Positions 35,590 to 47,146 of a stretch of DNA of 64,000 nucleotides are shown piece by piece. The stretch is from Chelonoidis abingdonii. Lineage: Eukaryota; Chordata; Testudines; Testudinidae. Location of the stretch: NCBI RefSeq assembly GCF_003597395.2, contig NC_133777.1, positions 8,985,192-9,049,191 of the forward strand, in the 5' to 3' direction. Position 1 is the stretch's first letter. Each line of letters begins with the position of its first letter. Below the pieces are notes generated by a model, which made no database searches, was not told where the DNA came from, and worked only from the letters and a program-made list of their open reading frames with translations. The position numbers were made by a program, and so were the translations under genes.

Positions 35590-36710
35590 CCTGCTGCTGC
35601 CATGCAGCCCCAAAGTGAGCTCCTCACACGGCTGGGAACGGAGGAGAGGGTTAGAAAAGCCGGCCTGGAAGGGAGCTAAACGCCGCGGCTCGCTCCGGGC
35701 TCTGCTCTCCCGCGGCTCTCTAAAGCGAGGACCGGCGAGATGCCCGTCCCAGTCCGTGCCAGCAAAGGCAGCTGATTTCTCCACCTTCCATCTGCTCCCC
35801 ATTCACCCCCATGCCACGAGCCGGGCTCCTGGCTCCCTCCCCTGCCTGGGATGCCCCCTCCTGGGGGCGCTGCGCAAACACCCACGTTGCACGAAGACAG
35901 GGATTTGAAAAGCCCTGATTTAATTCCAGTGATGGGGGGGTCTGAATCCCGCAACGATCAAAGAGCCGCCGGGCGCCCCGCCGGGGGGGCATTTTAGGGG
36001 TGGGAAGAGAGATGCCTCCAGGCAGGTTCAGAGCCCGGGGTGCACCTGGGGCGGATGGGGGGTGGCTGTGTCTCCCCCCACCCCGAAATCTCAGGCGAGG
36101 ATTTACCCAGCTCCGTGCAATGTGCAACCTGCGCTGCTCGGGGTCTTTGTCCTCCGTCCCCGGGCCGCTGGCTGAGCCGGGCTGGCCGGGCGACCCAAGC
36201 CCTGGGTCCGGGCTCCAGCGTTACCCAACAGGTTGGCCCCCGTCCTCCCTCCCTTACCTCTGGCCGGGCTGGCTCCGCCGCCGCCTCAGCGCTCCTGCCC
36301 GGCAGCCTTTCAGCCCGGCCGCCTGAGCCGGCCCGTGCCATCCAGCCCGGCCAGCCGGCTCCATTGCAGCCTCTGCCCGCTCCGCGCCGGCCGCGCTGGG
36401 GGAGCCGTGTGCGCGGCGCGCCAGCCCAAACCAGCCCCGCTCCCGCTCCGCCTGCAGCAGACAGCCGTCCTCCGCTCTGCCCGCGGCGCCCACGCCGCTC
36501 CGCCGCCCCCCGCGCGCCTGGCGAGCCCCCGGGCAAGGGACGGGGTGGTGCCCGCGCCTCTGGTGCCAGCCCCAGGCAGGGCTCCAGCCCTCGGCTGGGG
36601 AGGGCAGGTGAACCTGGGTGGCTTTAGCAGCCCGCCCCTGGGTGCCTGGTCACTCTCTGCCCCCCTCCAGGCCTAGGGTCCGGCTGTGCCAGCACAAAGG
36701 CAGCAGACTT
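35590..36710. promoter_or_regulatory. SLC29A4: CpG island, probable SLC29A4 promoter
   Basis: CpG density and GC content rise sharply here relative to the flanks, peaking at about 36,230-36,540. GC boxes are visible (GGGGCGG at 36,048-36,054 and CCCGCCCC at 36,631-36,638). No TATA-like element stands out, which is usual for CpG-island promoters. It lies about 8 kb upstream of the SLC29A4 start codon and contains a good minus-strand splice donor. A divergent plus-strand transcript is also possible (CAG|GTGAAC near 36,607). Confidence 0.75.
36258..36560 (-). other. SLC29A4: Probable non-coding first exon of SLC29A4 (5' boundary unknown)
   Basis: On the minus strand CCGGCCAGAG|GTAAGGGAG is a strong donor, with GT at 36,256-36,257. 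It sits inside the CpG island and could join to the acceptor before exon 2 (CTTGCTTTAG at 28,266-28,267) across an intron of about 8.0 kb. The upstream limit is a guess because a transcription start cannot be read from sequence alone. Confidence 0.5.
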
Positions 36711-39700
36711 GGCAGTTTGGCCTGGGGGGAGCTGGGCTGGGTGGGAGCAGCCAGGCGCACAAGGGGCGCTGCCAGCTCTGCAGGAGGTGGCAGCTTCCCC
36801 CAGGCTGGTCTGAGCCAGCACCTGGGCACCAGCCTGGGGGCCACTGGCTGGCAGACAGGGCAAATGAGCCTTGCTGTTTGTGGTTACCAAAGGCCTTGTG
36901 GGGCTTTTCACTATAAGAGCAGGAGTATTGCAACCCTCCTCCTCAATAACGACCTGGGCGTGGGGCTCACACACTGCCCTGCCCCATGCAGATGGGCAGC
37001 TGAGATGGCTGTTTGCTTTACTGTAACCTCCCCCTTGCACATCACTCCCATGGTCTGTTTGGTCCATCCTGTCCCACATCCAGATTGGCAGCTCTGCACA
37101 GCAGGGACCTCTTTGTTATATCTCTGTACAGCACCTTGCTGTTGGGCCCTGAGCCTTGGTCGGGGAAGACCCTGCACATCATCAATAACAATATGAAGAG
37201 ATGGGCTAATACGGGTGGTCACATTCTGCCTACCTAAACTTCCCCATCGCTTCAGTTGGAGCCAGGATTCTTCTTTGGTGATGGACCCACAGTGTTGCTA
37301 TGCACAGTTAAATAGCTGCTGTATCTCACCCCAGAGACGGCCGCATTCCAGGATGAACTGATAAATGTTTACATTGAACCAAGCCCCTTGGAAGGAAAAG
37401 AGCTACATAAATGTAATCTGTTGTTACTCTTATTAATAAATAGGCCAAACCCTCACCTCTGTGTGGACCACTTGGGAACAACACACAAGGAATGGGATTT
37501 GTTGGTGCCTCAGGTCCACAGCCTGAGGCTGAAGGCTGAGTGATACCGAGCACCCAAGCTGCGTGAGTACCTGATTCAGGGTGTTAATGTTACTCCCATG
37601 GAAGTAAATGGGAGCTTGACTTACATGGGAGCAGGCCAGTGTGCGACACTTGGCCTGGTTTTCCCCTGCCTTGCAAAGCGCTACCCTAGCCAAGTGGCAG
37701 CATTTTCCACCCATTGCCCTTTGCACAGGTGTGAATGACTGACAGTGAGGAATCAGGACCATCGAGTCACTGCATGTATCCAGCAGCTGAACGGCAACAT
37801 GTATAGGTGCATTCTCCTGTAACAGTTTAAACACTGACTCCCAGTGCCCAGAGCTGGAGCATCTAACCTGCTCTCCCTCCCACATACCAAACAGAAACAC
37901 TGACAAGACAAGACAAACAGAGCAGACAGTTTCACACATCTTCTTCTTGACTAGCTTTTGCTTGTGATCCCCACTGGAAAATGACTCCACCCGCCCGCCT
38001 TCTCCCCCACTCTCCTGAATAAAACTGGCAGAACACATTCCACTTCAAAGCCACTTAACTAAATAAGAAAATCTTACATTCCTTTTGCACCTTGAGGGTC
38101 TCAAAGGCATATGACAAACTCAGCAAACTGCCATACAGACCATACAGGAAGTTCATGCTAGACATCACTGAAATGTTGCCACTTCTGGGGTGGAATGCTG
38201 CAGGCGTTTACTAATGCACAGAATCCATACACAATATAGTTCAGGAAAGTAAGAAAAATACCATCCCCAATGGAAACACCTGATGTAATTTTGGCAAGCA
38301 CAACCAAAGTAGTTTAAATGGAAAAAGACTTATTAGATCATCTATATCCATATTCCAAGGCAGTGCATGATTGTTTCCAGAGACAGTGTATGAGAGCCAG
38401 ACAAGAGTCAAACCTACACTCCTATAATTCACAGTTGAATGTCCATTGTGCCCCTCGTATTGGGGAGAATGTATTTAGCCAATATGGAGTGCTAGGGACA
38501 GTCACAGACTGGGTCTCCTCCCTTCTGGCTTTTTGTCAGGGGACAAGCTCTGAGGTGATTGCCAATGAGTTTTAGTGATTCTGCATGATGGATTTATGAC
38601 CCAGCAGTCTGAGTAAATGGCAAGCCCTAGTCATTGTTAGGGTGCATTGGTGCTCACTGACAGGACCTTCCCACCCTGTGGATTCGCTTCATGCAGCTCC
38701 CTTGGCCTGTTAAGACAGCAGATGGTAGTGGAATGGTGCATGAGGAGCTGGAGCCCCCAGGGAGGACACAGGGAAACTGGGGACAGGCATGCAGAAGTGG
38801 GACAGGAATCAGGGCGAGGCATGCAAAAATGGGACAGAGCACTCAGAAAGGAGGTACAGAGGCCTGTGATGGGGTGAACAAAGCTCAAACTGGACCAGAG
38901 CAAGAAAGGGTTAACGGCTAGACCTGGAAAAAGGGGCAGAAACCAGCTTCACCCTGCAACATCTGCCACTAATATCAAGCTAGGAGGAGCCTTCTCCAGC
39001 AGGACTGCATTAAAAGGGACTTTGAGATGTTTGATTTTATTTCTTCAGCTGCTAAAAACGGCAATGCATGTCACCTTCCGGCTGACCCCAGGCACGGCAG
39101 GAAGAGGTCTCAGGTAGCAGCCCTGTTGCACCAACCCCTTCTCGTGGTGTAAAAGGGTTGGTATTGACTAATAAGTTCTTGCAAACTTCCCTGAGAGAGA
39201 GAAAGAGCAGTCCTGAGGGTTAAAACCATTGGAGCCCACCAAGTTTCGCCTACCCTACTCTGCACTTTGCTGCTTGTGGCTGACGGCGCCCGAGGCCTGG
39301 ATGTCACAACGCCTCACCTGGTGTCTTGCTGGAGGCATTGCTGCTTTTCCATTAACTGCCTGTGTCCTTTAATTACAGCTCTGCACTCGTTTGGCCAGCC
39401 GGCCAGCTTTGTGAGGCACTTCATCCTCAGACAATGGCCCCCATCTCTAGGTATGAGGTAATTATACTGCAATAAAAGGGTTGGTTGTGGTTTAATAATG
39501 TTCGGCTAAGCTGTAGTGCAGAAGGCTCTGCTCACTTGCTTGGAGAAGGCATGGGCACTGGGATCCTGGAGGGACCCTTTCAAACACAGGCAAAATGGTG
39601 CAGGCCCACCAACAGTGAAGCTATCAGAGAGCACTTCATGCACCCCCCCAATGGGACTGCTCCACTCTCCTGCAGGGGAGAGAGTATGTCTGTAGGTGGG

Positions 39701-41260
39701 GAATCTTCACCCTCCACCATTTTCTCCTATGCGGGGGCAGGACACAATCTGATCAGGGTTAAAGTAGCAGACAGGCAGGTTTATTGGCTACATCCCCCAT
39801 GGCCAGTTGTCTACCCGAAACGAAACCTCCCAAAGAGATTGTCCCAGCATGGGCCCTTGGGGCACTGGCTCTACTTTGGCTGCTCCAAATCCCCAGTGGA
39901 GGGCACGGAGGCGGGTCCTTCAAGGGGGGATATTACACATAGAGACTCATTGGTTTCAACCTACTGTAGCAAACAACACACATTAGAGCCACACCCAAGA
40001 TCTGCTGGTATAGCTCAGCAGAACCTGTCTCCATCCCTCTAGCTCCTAAAGAGGGATAGAGCAGGGAGAAAGAGTCTTTCTGCCTCTAGTCCCCACACTG
40101 CCCATTAACCCATGCTCAAGAGCCGTCTCTGTCCCTCTAGCCCTGCAGAGCTCTCTCTGCCCCATGCTGACTTGCATCAATTTCAGCTGGAAAGTTTGGG
40201 TACCAGAGCAGATTTGGATATTAGTCCTCCGAAGTGTTGCCTTAGGCAAAGGCTAAGCAAAGGGGACAGGTCTCCAAATCGAGGATACAACTAGAATAGT
40301 ACCAGGACCATGGCAGGCCAGTACCAAACTGTTCTCCAGCTCTGGATTTTCCACCCATTCAGACCCTGGATTTGCTCATTCATTTGCAGTTGCCACATTT
40401 GGGTCTCCTCATTCATAGCCCTGCCATCCCAAAGGACCCAGATATATAAACCCCAGAACGATATTAATGTCAGACTAAGTAGCCCATGTTTGTATCCACT
40501 GAAAGAAACAACGTTTAAGCCCGTTAGGGGAAGGAGAGGGGGATGTGAAATTTTCTTTTACTTTCTGATTAGTAAGCGGCTTGGCTGGAACCAGAACAGA
40601 TAAAGCAGGTAGGAGCAGAGGAGGGGAATGACAGTCCCGATTCCCACCTCACATGCATCGACTGCAACTTTGAAAAGCCTCATTATGAATTACAATCTTC
40701 TGGTAATCAGGAAGTGCCGCCTTCCATAAATCAGCTCACAGGTCCTGGGGGACGCAGTGCTGGCTGTGATGCCAGAGGAAATTAGAGAGACACAGTAGGC
40801 AACGGTTCCTCAGTATCCTCTTCATTCGAAATAGAACCGAGTGAAAATCCAAAGCAAATAATTTACCCAAGGAATTTGCCTCTTTTTCCCTTTGTGGGAC
40901 AATCCTGGGCAGGTGGCAATTTCCTCCCATTTTATTTTCCTTCAACAGAAGTGTTTGGTGACTTTTGCAGTGTTCTGTAGATCACAAACATGATTCATTA
41001 CTCACTAGTCAAACTATCTTGGTAAATTATGATTGGTCAGAATAGTCAGGTGTGATTACCTTTTTGCTCCCTGATTGGATGAGCATGCAAGCACATCCCA
41101 CACAAATACGCACATGCAACTTTGGCATTCACTAGCATTTGACCGGATTGCATGAATGTTTGTGGGAAGGAGAAAGAACAGGGCCAGCCTGGATTCAGTT
41201 TAAAGTTAAGAGCAAATAGTAATGGAATCTTTCTTGCTGTATTTGTCCAGCTGTAATTTG
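36711..41260. other. Intergenic; no gene recognised
   Basis: No splice-bounded conserved peptide is seen on either strand. Apart from the dispersed repeat at 37,080-37,200, the block 38,060-38,300 reads like a degraded retroposon, but I cannot name it. In other vertebrates WIPI2 lies on this side of SLC29A4 (from memory). None of its exons are visible within the window. Confidence 0.45.
37080..37200 (+). repeat. Ancient amniote dispersed repeat, copy 2
   Basis: GCAGGGACCTCTTTGTTATA, then CTGTACAGCACCTTGCTGTT, then GGGCCCTGAGCCTTGGTCGG, ending in CAATAACAATA. It has the same order of blocks as the copies at 29,035 and 58,545. Confidence 0.65.
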
Positions 41261-41264
41261 GGGA

Positions 41265-41287
41265 GAAAGAAAGAAAGAAAGAAATAG
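41265..41287. repeat. (GAAA)n microsatellite
   Basis: About five uninterrupted GAAA units are visible (AGAAAGAAAGAAAGAAAGAA). Confidence 0.8.
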
Positions 41288-42550
41288 AAACATTGTTTAA
41301 AGCAGGGAATTTTAAAATCTCATCCATAGCAGCTGAACTCTTTAGTGTAATTTCCTAGTTAGACCAAGGCCTGTGTGCATATACGTGGCTGTGTTTCCAT
41401 GTTTATGCCTGTTCAGATATATCCTAGAGATCTCCTGTCATCCCCCTTGAACTCCGAAAGAGGGAGGCCTCCCTCTGTTCCATAGTAGGAAGGGAGAGTC
41501 TCTTTGCCTCTAGCCCCATGAGCTCTCTCAGCCACACAGTGAATGGGAGTTTTCTCCACACCTCCCAAGATCTCATGTCTAGCGGGCAGGAACTAGTGTT
41601 TGCCAAGCTGAGGAGCAGGGAGTGTGGGGGACGTTTTCACCAAACAGACAGTGAAGGAGATGTTGTCAAGACCGGAAAGCCTGACAGAGTGAACTGCATA
41701 TGTTCAGTTCCCAAGCATCTTTTCTCTGCCTGTAAGTTGGCGAAGTCCAGAGATATCCAAGAACCCCATTCTGTGAGCACCCCCAGGAGTGGGATCCTGG
41801 TCTGTTCCAATGACAGCTTCTCAGAGGAAGGAGGAAGCCAGCAGGTTGGGCCAGAAGAACTGTGTGCCATGTACACTCACTCCTGCCCTTGCAAGTGAAG
41901 CTCAAAGCCCTGGCGTAGGTAGAGACAAGTGGCATTTCTTTTCTGTTGCAGAAAGGACATTTTGGACCTGACTTCCCATTACTCTGATCTAGTAACGTTT
42001 TATACCCACGGATGTAAATGACACAGGCGGGGCAGGCAATGGTGAATCAGGCTCTATGAAGGTAGATGAAATTCTGCAGCTGCCCAACCTATCTACTCCC
42101 CTTCATTCCTGTTAACTACATCCTAGCTCCCCCTCCTTCAGTGGAACGAGCCACTGAGCTCAGGCGAGTGGCAGGAACCACAGCAACTGACGGTGAGAGC
42201 AGGAGTGCACCTTTTCTAGGTGTAGCCTTGTGCCTGTGACCCAGACAGCCTGGGATTCCCCAGCCACTACCCATTCTCCCTGAGAGCTACCACAGAGCAA
42301 TTAGGCAGTGCTTGGTTACAGGGGTTTCTATTTATTATTGTGAAATGATTTCCCCTTTGCTGATTTATAACTTTGCTAAACAACATCGGTTTACTTCCCT
42401 TTCACATGACTCATAAAATAACAGATGTATTAAGCAGATGCAAATGCAGACTCTCACCTTTGCACAGGTTGCAGAGCCAGGGATCATACCCCAGGAAATA
42501 AATCCACCCCAGAGACTAACTTAACTAGCTTCTGTTCCACTTTCAATAAG

Positions 42551-42578
42551 AACCAGAGCCAGAGCCAGAGCCAGGGCC
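42551..42578. repeat. (CCAGAG)n hexanucleotide repeat
   Basis: Four consecutive CCAGAG-type units are visible, the last changed to CCAGGG. It is a short simple repeat with no sign of coding function. Confidence 0.75.
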
Positions 42579-42692
42579 TGTGGCACCAGCCAGCCAGCCT
42601 TCTGGGCAAGACAGCTGGTTGAAAAATTAAGAGGACAAAATTGCAGAGAAAATTTGGAAATTGCAATGTTGTTTCTATTTGACAAAGTTAAA

Positions 42693-42905
42693 AGAAAATG
42701 GTGGCGGAAAATTTTACCCGCCTGTCTGCCGAAATGCTGCTGAAGACCCGGAGCGCACTCCCTCCCGCCGCCTCCGAAATGCTGCTGAAGACCTGGGAAC
42801 ACACACACACACACCCATCTCCGGGTGCCAGGTGAGTAAAAAGAATTAAAAAGGCACCTAAAGCACGGGGCCCTCTTAGGCGTGGGGCCATGATCAAAAT
42901 AGTTA
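42693..42905. repeat. GC-rich dispersed repeat fragment with internal duplication
   Basis: CCGAAATGCTGCTGAAGACC occurs twice, at 42,729-42,748 and 42,774-42,793, a 45-base offset. It is followed by a short (AC)n run near 42,800 and by GCACGGGGCCCTCTTAGGCG. The style resembles the GC-rich turtle repeats elsewhere in the window. Its limits are approximate. Confidence 0.5.
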
Positions 42906-43136
42906 TCAAAAGGGCTGTCAACATTTTTCATTTACCGGAAAACCAGAGTTTGGTAAGCGCAACATTTTGATAACAATTTCAATAATGGTTTTGTTGACAA
43001 AAATGTTGTGAACATTTTGTAAAGACTGGAACAGTTTGGGGAAAAAAATCTCAATAGTTCTTCTTGGAAAAGGCCATTTTTTAACAAGAACAAGTTTAAT
43101 TTAAAAAATGCGGACCAGTTCAAAGAGGCATACATA

Positions 43137-43251
43137 TAGGGTGACCAGACAGCAAGTGTGAAAAATTGGGACGGGGGTAACAGGAGCCTATATAAGAAAA
43201 AGACCCAAAAATCAGGACTGTCCCTATAAAATCAGGACATCTGGTCACCCT
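43137..43251. mobile_element. Short TIR element (MITE), copy 2
   Basis: The ends are TAGGGTGACCAGA and TCTGGTCACCCT, flanked by exact 5-bp direct repeats ACATA (43,132-43,136 and 43,252-43,256). The interior matches copy 1 (6642-6779) closely, including GGAGCCTATATAAGAAAAAG, but lacks the TG expansion. The right boundary is ambiguous by one base. Confidence 0.87.
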
Positions 43252-43284
43252 ACATACAGTGTACATCCTAGGAGGGAGCAAGCA

Positions 43285-43455
43285 GCAACTGTAAGGCAAA
43301 GGACCGGAATTCTATTGCTGGCTCTGACACTGAGCTGCTGTGTCACCACGGGCAGGTCCCTTCACCCTTCTGTGCCTCGCTTTCCCCATCTGTTAAACAG
43401 GGGCTAATGACACTTACCTGTTTTTGTAAAGTGCTCCATGATCCTGGAATGAAAG
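43285..43455 (+). repeat. MIR-like CORE-SINE, forward orientation
   Basis: The order is ATTCTATTGCTGGCTCTGAC, GAGCTGCTGTGTCACCACGG, CTTCTGTGCCTCGCTTTCCC, CATCTGTTAAACAGGGGCTA and GTAAAGTGCTCCATGATC. It is clearly of MIR type, with a missing or eroded tRNA-like head. Confidence 0.85.
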
Positions 43456-44118
43456 GGGGTGTATACATGTAGCCTAGCTCACATATGTCCTTAAAGATAA
43501 CGCTGGACTAGGGTTACCACGTGTTTTTGAACCACAGAGTTCAGTTCATGGAACAAGCCTGTCTCAGGGTGGGCTCAGCTCCCAGGGCTCTTCCAAAGCT
43601 GGCAGACTCATTTCTGCAAATATATTTGCACTGTTTTTAAAATATTATTGCTGATGCACAGGCCAGCATGGCAGAACCTCAATATCCCCAGGAGGTGCGC
43701 GCTGGAGGAGAAACCCATGAATATGGAAGGTGGAAAAAATGAATGTTTAATAACCGCTGACCAAAGGCAGTCCAGCAGAACATCGCCTTTCCCTGATGTG
43801 CTGAGGATTAAGTTTGGGATGTAGCTCGCTTTTCTCCATTAGCTACGTACTGTCTCGCAGAAATGCCATCTGCCAGTATGAAAAATGAAGCCAATTAGGA
43901 ACCAGCAGACTGCATGGGCCAACAAGCACTTCAGCAGCTCCTGAGTTTGTGAATAACAGCAACAGCTATTTATCTTACTAGTTGCATGGCATTTTTCGCC
44001 TTTCTATGGCATGAATCCAGTTGGGCAACAGGCAGTAGCATGGAATAAACAGTAGTAGGATTAACTCTGGTATGAGATGGGAAATTTATCATGGAATGTA
44101 ATAGCATATGCCCTCCCC

Positions 44119-44134
44119 CACACTAGGGGGCAGC
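44119..44134 (+). promoter_or_regulatory. CTCF-like motif
   Basis: CACACTAGGGGGCAGC carries the CTCF core with one mismatch at the 5' side. It is in the same orientation as the motifs at 18,505 and 32,450. Sequence match only. Confidence 0.3.
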
Positions 44135-44427
44135 GTAACCAGGGTCTAGGTAACATCAGCCAGTGCTGCAGTCGATGAGGCTATGTTCAAAAATATGCCC
44201 CAACGTTGATTTTCCTGTTGGTTTGCAATTGTATGGACCTTGTCCATAATATTTTTGCCTTTGATTTTAACCAAAAGGATTTGCTTCCTTGAAAAGAGTA
44301 GGTTCTGGTAAAGCAAGTGTGGTTGATTTTTCTAGGCTTGTTGGCTACATTTGCAATCATGTCACAGTTCAGGGAAATTGCACCTGTATTCCCCCTTCCT
44401 GGTCCAGCAAGGCACCCAATCCTACAG

Positions 44428-44661
44428 TCAGAGATAGGATTGCAGCAGATGGACCCAAGCTAGCTTTGCTCGAGCTAGCTTGAATAACAGTAACAATGAA
44501 GTGATGACAGTACGGCAGCACAGGCAGTACAAGCCCACTAGGACCTTGGGTACGTACTTAAGTCGCTAGCCCATGCTGACATGGCTTCACTGCATTTGAG
44601 CTGGCTAACTCAAAGTTAGCACGTGCTGCAGTCACACCTCTGACTGCAGTGTAGACGTACC
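44428..44661. mobile_element. Fold-back MITE, copy B
   Basis: The element includes AAGCTAGCTTTGCTCGAGCT near the left, CAAGCCCACTAGGACCTTGG in the middle, and GCTGCAGTCACACCTCTGAC with GCAGTGTAGACGTACCC on the right. It has the same layout as 20,985-21,232 and is non-coding. Confidence 0.7.
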
Positions 44662-44895
44662 CTGAGATCCACTGTGTTGACTGATATGCACACTCGCAAT
44701 TTTATAGCCAGGCTCGCGATATTTAGTGGTTTTCTTGAAACCCCAGATCCTGAAGCCAGGACTCTGCATGAGAATCTTGGATTTCATTTTTTTAAAAAGT
44801 AAGTTTCTAGCCTTCATGGTTGTGGAGAAAAGTTTGAAAATGTTACCCAAGGGTGCCCTAAAGCCTCTGAAACTAGAAGGCAAAGAAAAAGAACT

Positions 44896-44915
44896 AGATA
44901 GATAGATAGATAGAT
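44896..44915. repeat. (GATA)n microsatellite
   Basis: Five tandem AGAT/GATA units are visible without interruption. A second GATA tract is at 58,806-58,832. Confidence 0.85.
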
Positions 44916-45839
44916 ATCATGATTTTCAAGGCAATCTCATGATTTTTGGAGCTTGACTCGTGATTTGTTCAGTTTTGGGGTTGACATTACGCCCTCTGTC
45001 ACAGGACTACAGTATGTCCTGCCTCCCCAGGGAAGATTGACTCAATGATCTAAGAGGTGTTTTCCCTCACTAACCACAGTTGGCGTAGCGGGCAGTAAAG
45101 TTCTTGGGTCCCATTGCAGTCCCTGGGTGTTGTTCTGATGATGAGGGGTATTTAATAACAAAGCGTGTTAGTGATCTCTGAATGTGTTAGACACCATGAC
45201 TCTTAGTTAGGAAAGGCCCAGAATCGGAACTGTATGCTTTATACTAAAAATCACAAAACCTGTCCAGGTTTTTCCAAGTGTAATGTGCGTTTTACCCCGA
45301 GGAAGTATTTTGGATTCACTAGAAAATAAACAAATAAGCCTGTCTCTAATGGAGCATTCTCTGTAACAACATCATCAAGCCATCTGGCTCCTGTGGAGAC
45401 GAAACCTAATTTATCCTGAACTTATTCAGTTAAAACCTATTAGTCTTATTTACATCAATCTGTACAGGACAAAGGAACCACCTCTCATGGAGAAGCCCAA
45501 AGAGACGGTTCAGAGGGGCAGCTGGTGGCTGCTATAACAATGCTGGCATCATCATAAAGAAAGACACATCACTGTTTGAAACAGATGAGGAACTCCCCAT
45601 GAATGCGGATGCTTCACTCCCTGGATTTCTGCAGAGAAAGGTCCTAGGCCCCAGATCCTGAAGGGCACAGACTGGGCTGGGTGAGATCTCCACCAATGAC
45701 GTCTCCAGGCCCGACCTGGGAGAGCTTTAGCAGACAAAAGGGAAATGGTTTACTCTGTGCCAGCTGTAGGGTTTTGGGAAAACTATGAAAAATGTCCTCT
45801 CCACCCAGTCTGCCACATGCAATAGCTTGATGCCCTAGG

Positions 45840-46194
45840 ACGGTGGCTTTCAACCTTTCCAGAGGACTGTACCCCTGTCAGGGTCTGATTTGTCTTGCGT
45901 AACCCCAAGTTTTACCTCACTTAAAAACTACTTGCTTACAAAATCAGCCATAAAAATACAGAAGTGTCACAGCTCATTATTACTGAAAAATTGCTGACTC
46001 TCTCATTTTTACCATGTAACTATAAAATAAATCAGTTGGAATAGCAATATTGTACTTCCATTTCAGTGTACAGTACATAAAGCAGTATAAACAAATCATT
46101 GTCTGTATGAAATTTTAGTTTGTACTGACTTTGCTAGGGCTTTTTAGGTAGGCTGTTGTAAAATTGGGCAAATAACTAGCTATAAAATATGGAG
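45840..46194 (+). mobile_element. Non-autonomous hAT-like element, right end missing
   Basis: The left end CGGTGGCTTTCAACCTTTCC resembles the CAGTGGTTCTCAACC-type terminus of hAT (Charlie-like) elements. The AT-rich interior (ACTTAAAAACTACTTGCTTA, TAAAATAAATCAGTTGGAAT) matches a turtle repeat I recall. The expected right terminus, an inverted copy of the left end, is absent. The element stops where the SINE at 46,195 begins. Confidence 0.65.
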
Positions 46195-46361
46195 GTATAA
46201 CTAACTCATAGAGCTGGAAAGGACATTGAGTCCAGTCCTCTGCCTTCGCAGCAGGACCAAGTACCATCCCTGACAGATTTTTGTCCCAGATCCCTAAATG
46301 GCCCCCTTGAGGATTGAGCTCATAACCCTGGGTTTAGTAGGCCAATGCTCAAACCACATCT
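46195..46361 (-). repeat. Cry-type tRNA-derived SINE (tortoise pol III SINE)
   Basis: Read on the minus strand, the head contains GAGCATTGGCCTACTAAACC and GGTTATGAGCTCAATCC, which is the degenerate B box. It continues with GGGGGCCATTTAGGGATCTG, and the 3' part has GGTCCTGCTGCGAAGGCAG and GACTGGACTCAATGTCCTTT with CCAGCTCTATGAGTTAG. The tail resembles the CR1 LINE 3' end, as known for tortoise SINEs. The very 5' end is lost at the junction with the next repeat. Confidence 0.85.
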
Positions 46362-46510
46362 ACACTGCAAGTGAAGGTGTAGTTGTAGCATGGATGTATA
46401 CATCTGTCCTTCAGTAGTGAAGATGTGGCGGCAAGCGTTAGTCACCTGAACATGTGTCCAGGGTCCCCGCTGGGTTTGTACGTGGTTGCATAGACCTTGT
46501 CACCTTGGTT
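46362..46510. mobile_element. Fold-back MITE, copy C (one half)
   Basis: It begins CACATCTACACTGCAAGTGA and continues GTAGTGAAGATGTGGCGGCA and GTCACCTGAACATGTGTCCA, ending near GGTTTGTACGTGG. It corresponds to the left half of copies A and B. The other half is not found next to it. Confidence 0.55.
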
Positions 46511-47146
46511 TCACTGTTACTGTTACCCTTGCCAGCTAGATTAAAGTAAGGACAGTAGCATTTAAAGTAACGACAGTTATGCCCAGCTACTACATACTAT
46601 TCACCTTCCACTTGCCAGATGTAGAGCAACCCTGAATTCAGGAGAAAGACTTCACTGATGCATTTGAGCCTTGGCCTAAGGGTTGTTGTTTCTTTTGCTT
46701 TTTTGGTGCTTTTTTTAAACTTGCTAGCTAGTAAAGTCTGCTGCTAGTTGAAAAGTGGGCATCTATGGCTGTCTACAAACTACGCGGTTTAACCCGAATT
46801 TAGCAAGCGTAAAAACGCTTTACCGCTGCACCCATCCACACAACGAGGCCCTTTACAATCGATATAAAGGGCTCTTTAACGGTTTCCTGTACTCCTCCCC
46901 ACACGAGAGGAGTAGCGCTGAAATCGTATTGCCATGTCGATTAGGGTTAGTGTGGCCGCAATTCGACGGTATTGGCCTCCGGGCGGTATCCCACAGTGCA
47001 CCACTGTGACCCACTCTGGAAAGCAATCTGAACTCGGATGCACTGGCCAGGTAGACAGGAAAAGCCCCGAACTTTGAATTTCATTTCCTGTTTGGCCAGC
47101 GTGGAGAGCTCACCAGCACAGGTGACCACGCAGAGCTCATCAGCAC

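Noticed and set aside
36040..36676. Long Pro/Arg/Ala-rich open frames on both strands in the CpG island (up to about 195 codons)
   Set aside because: GC-rich sequence has few stop codons. The frames overlap on both strands, have no recognisable domain and coincide with the promoter island.
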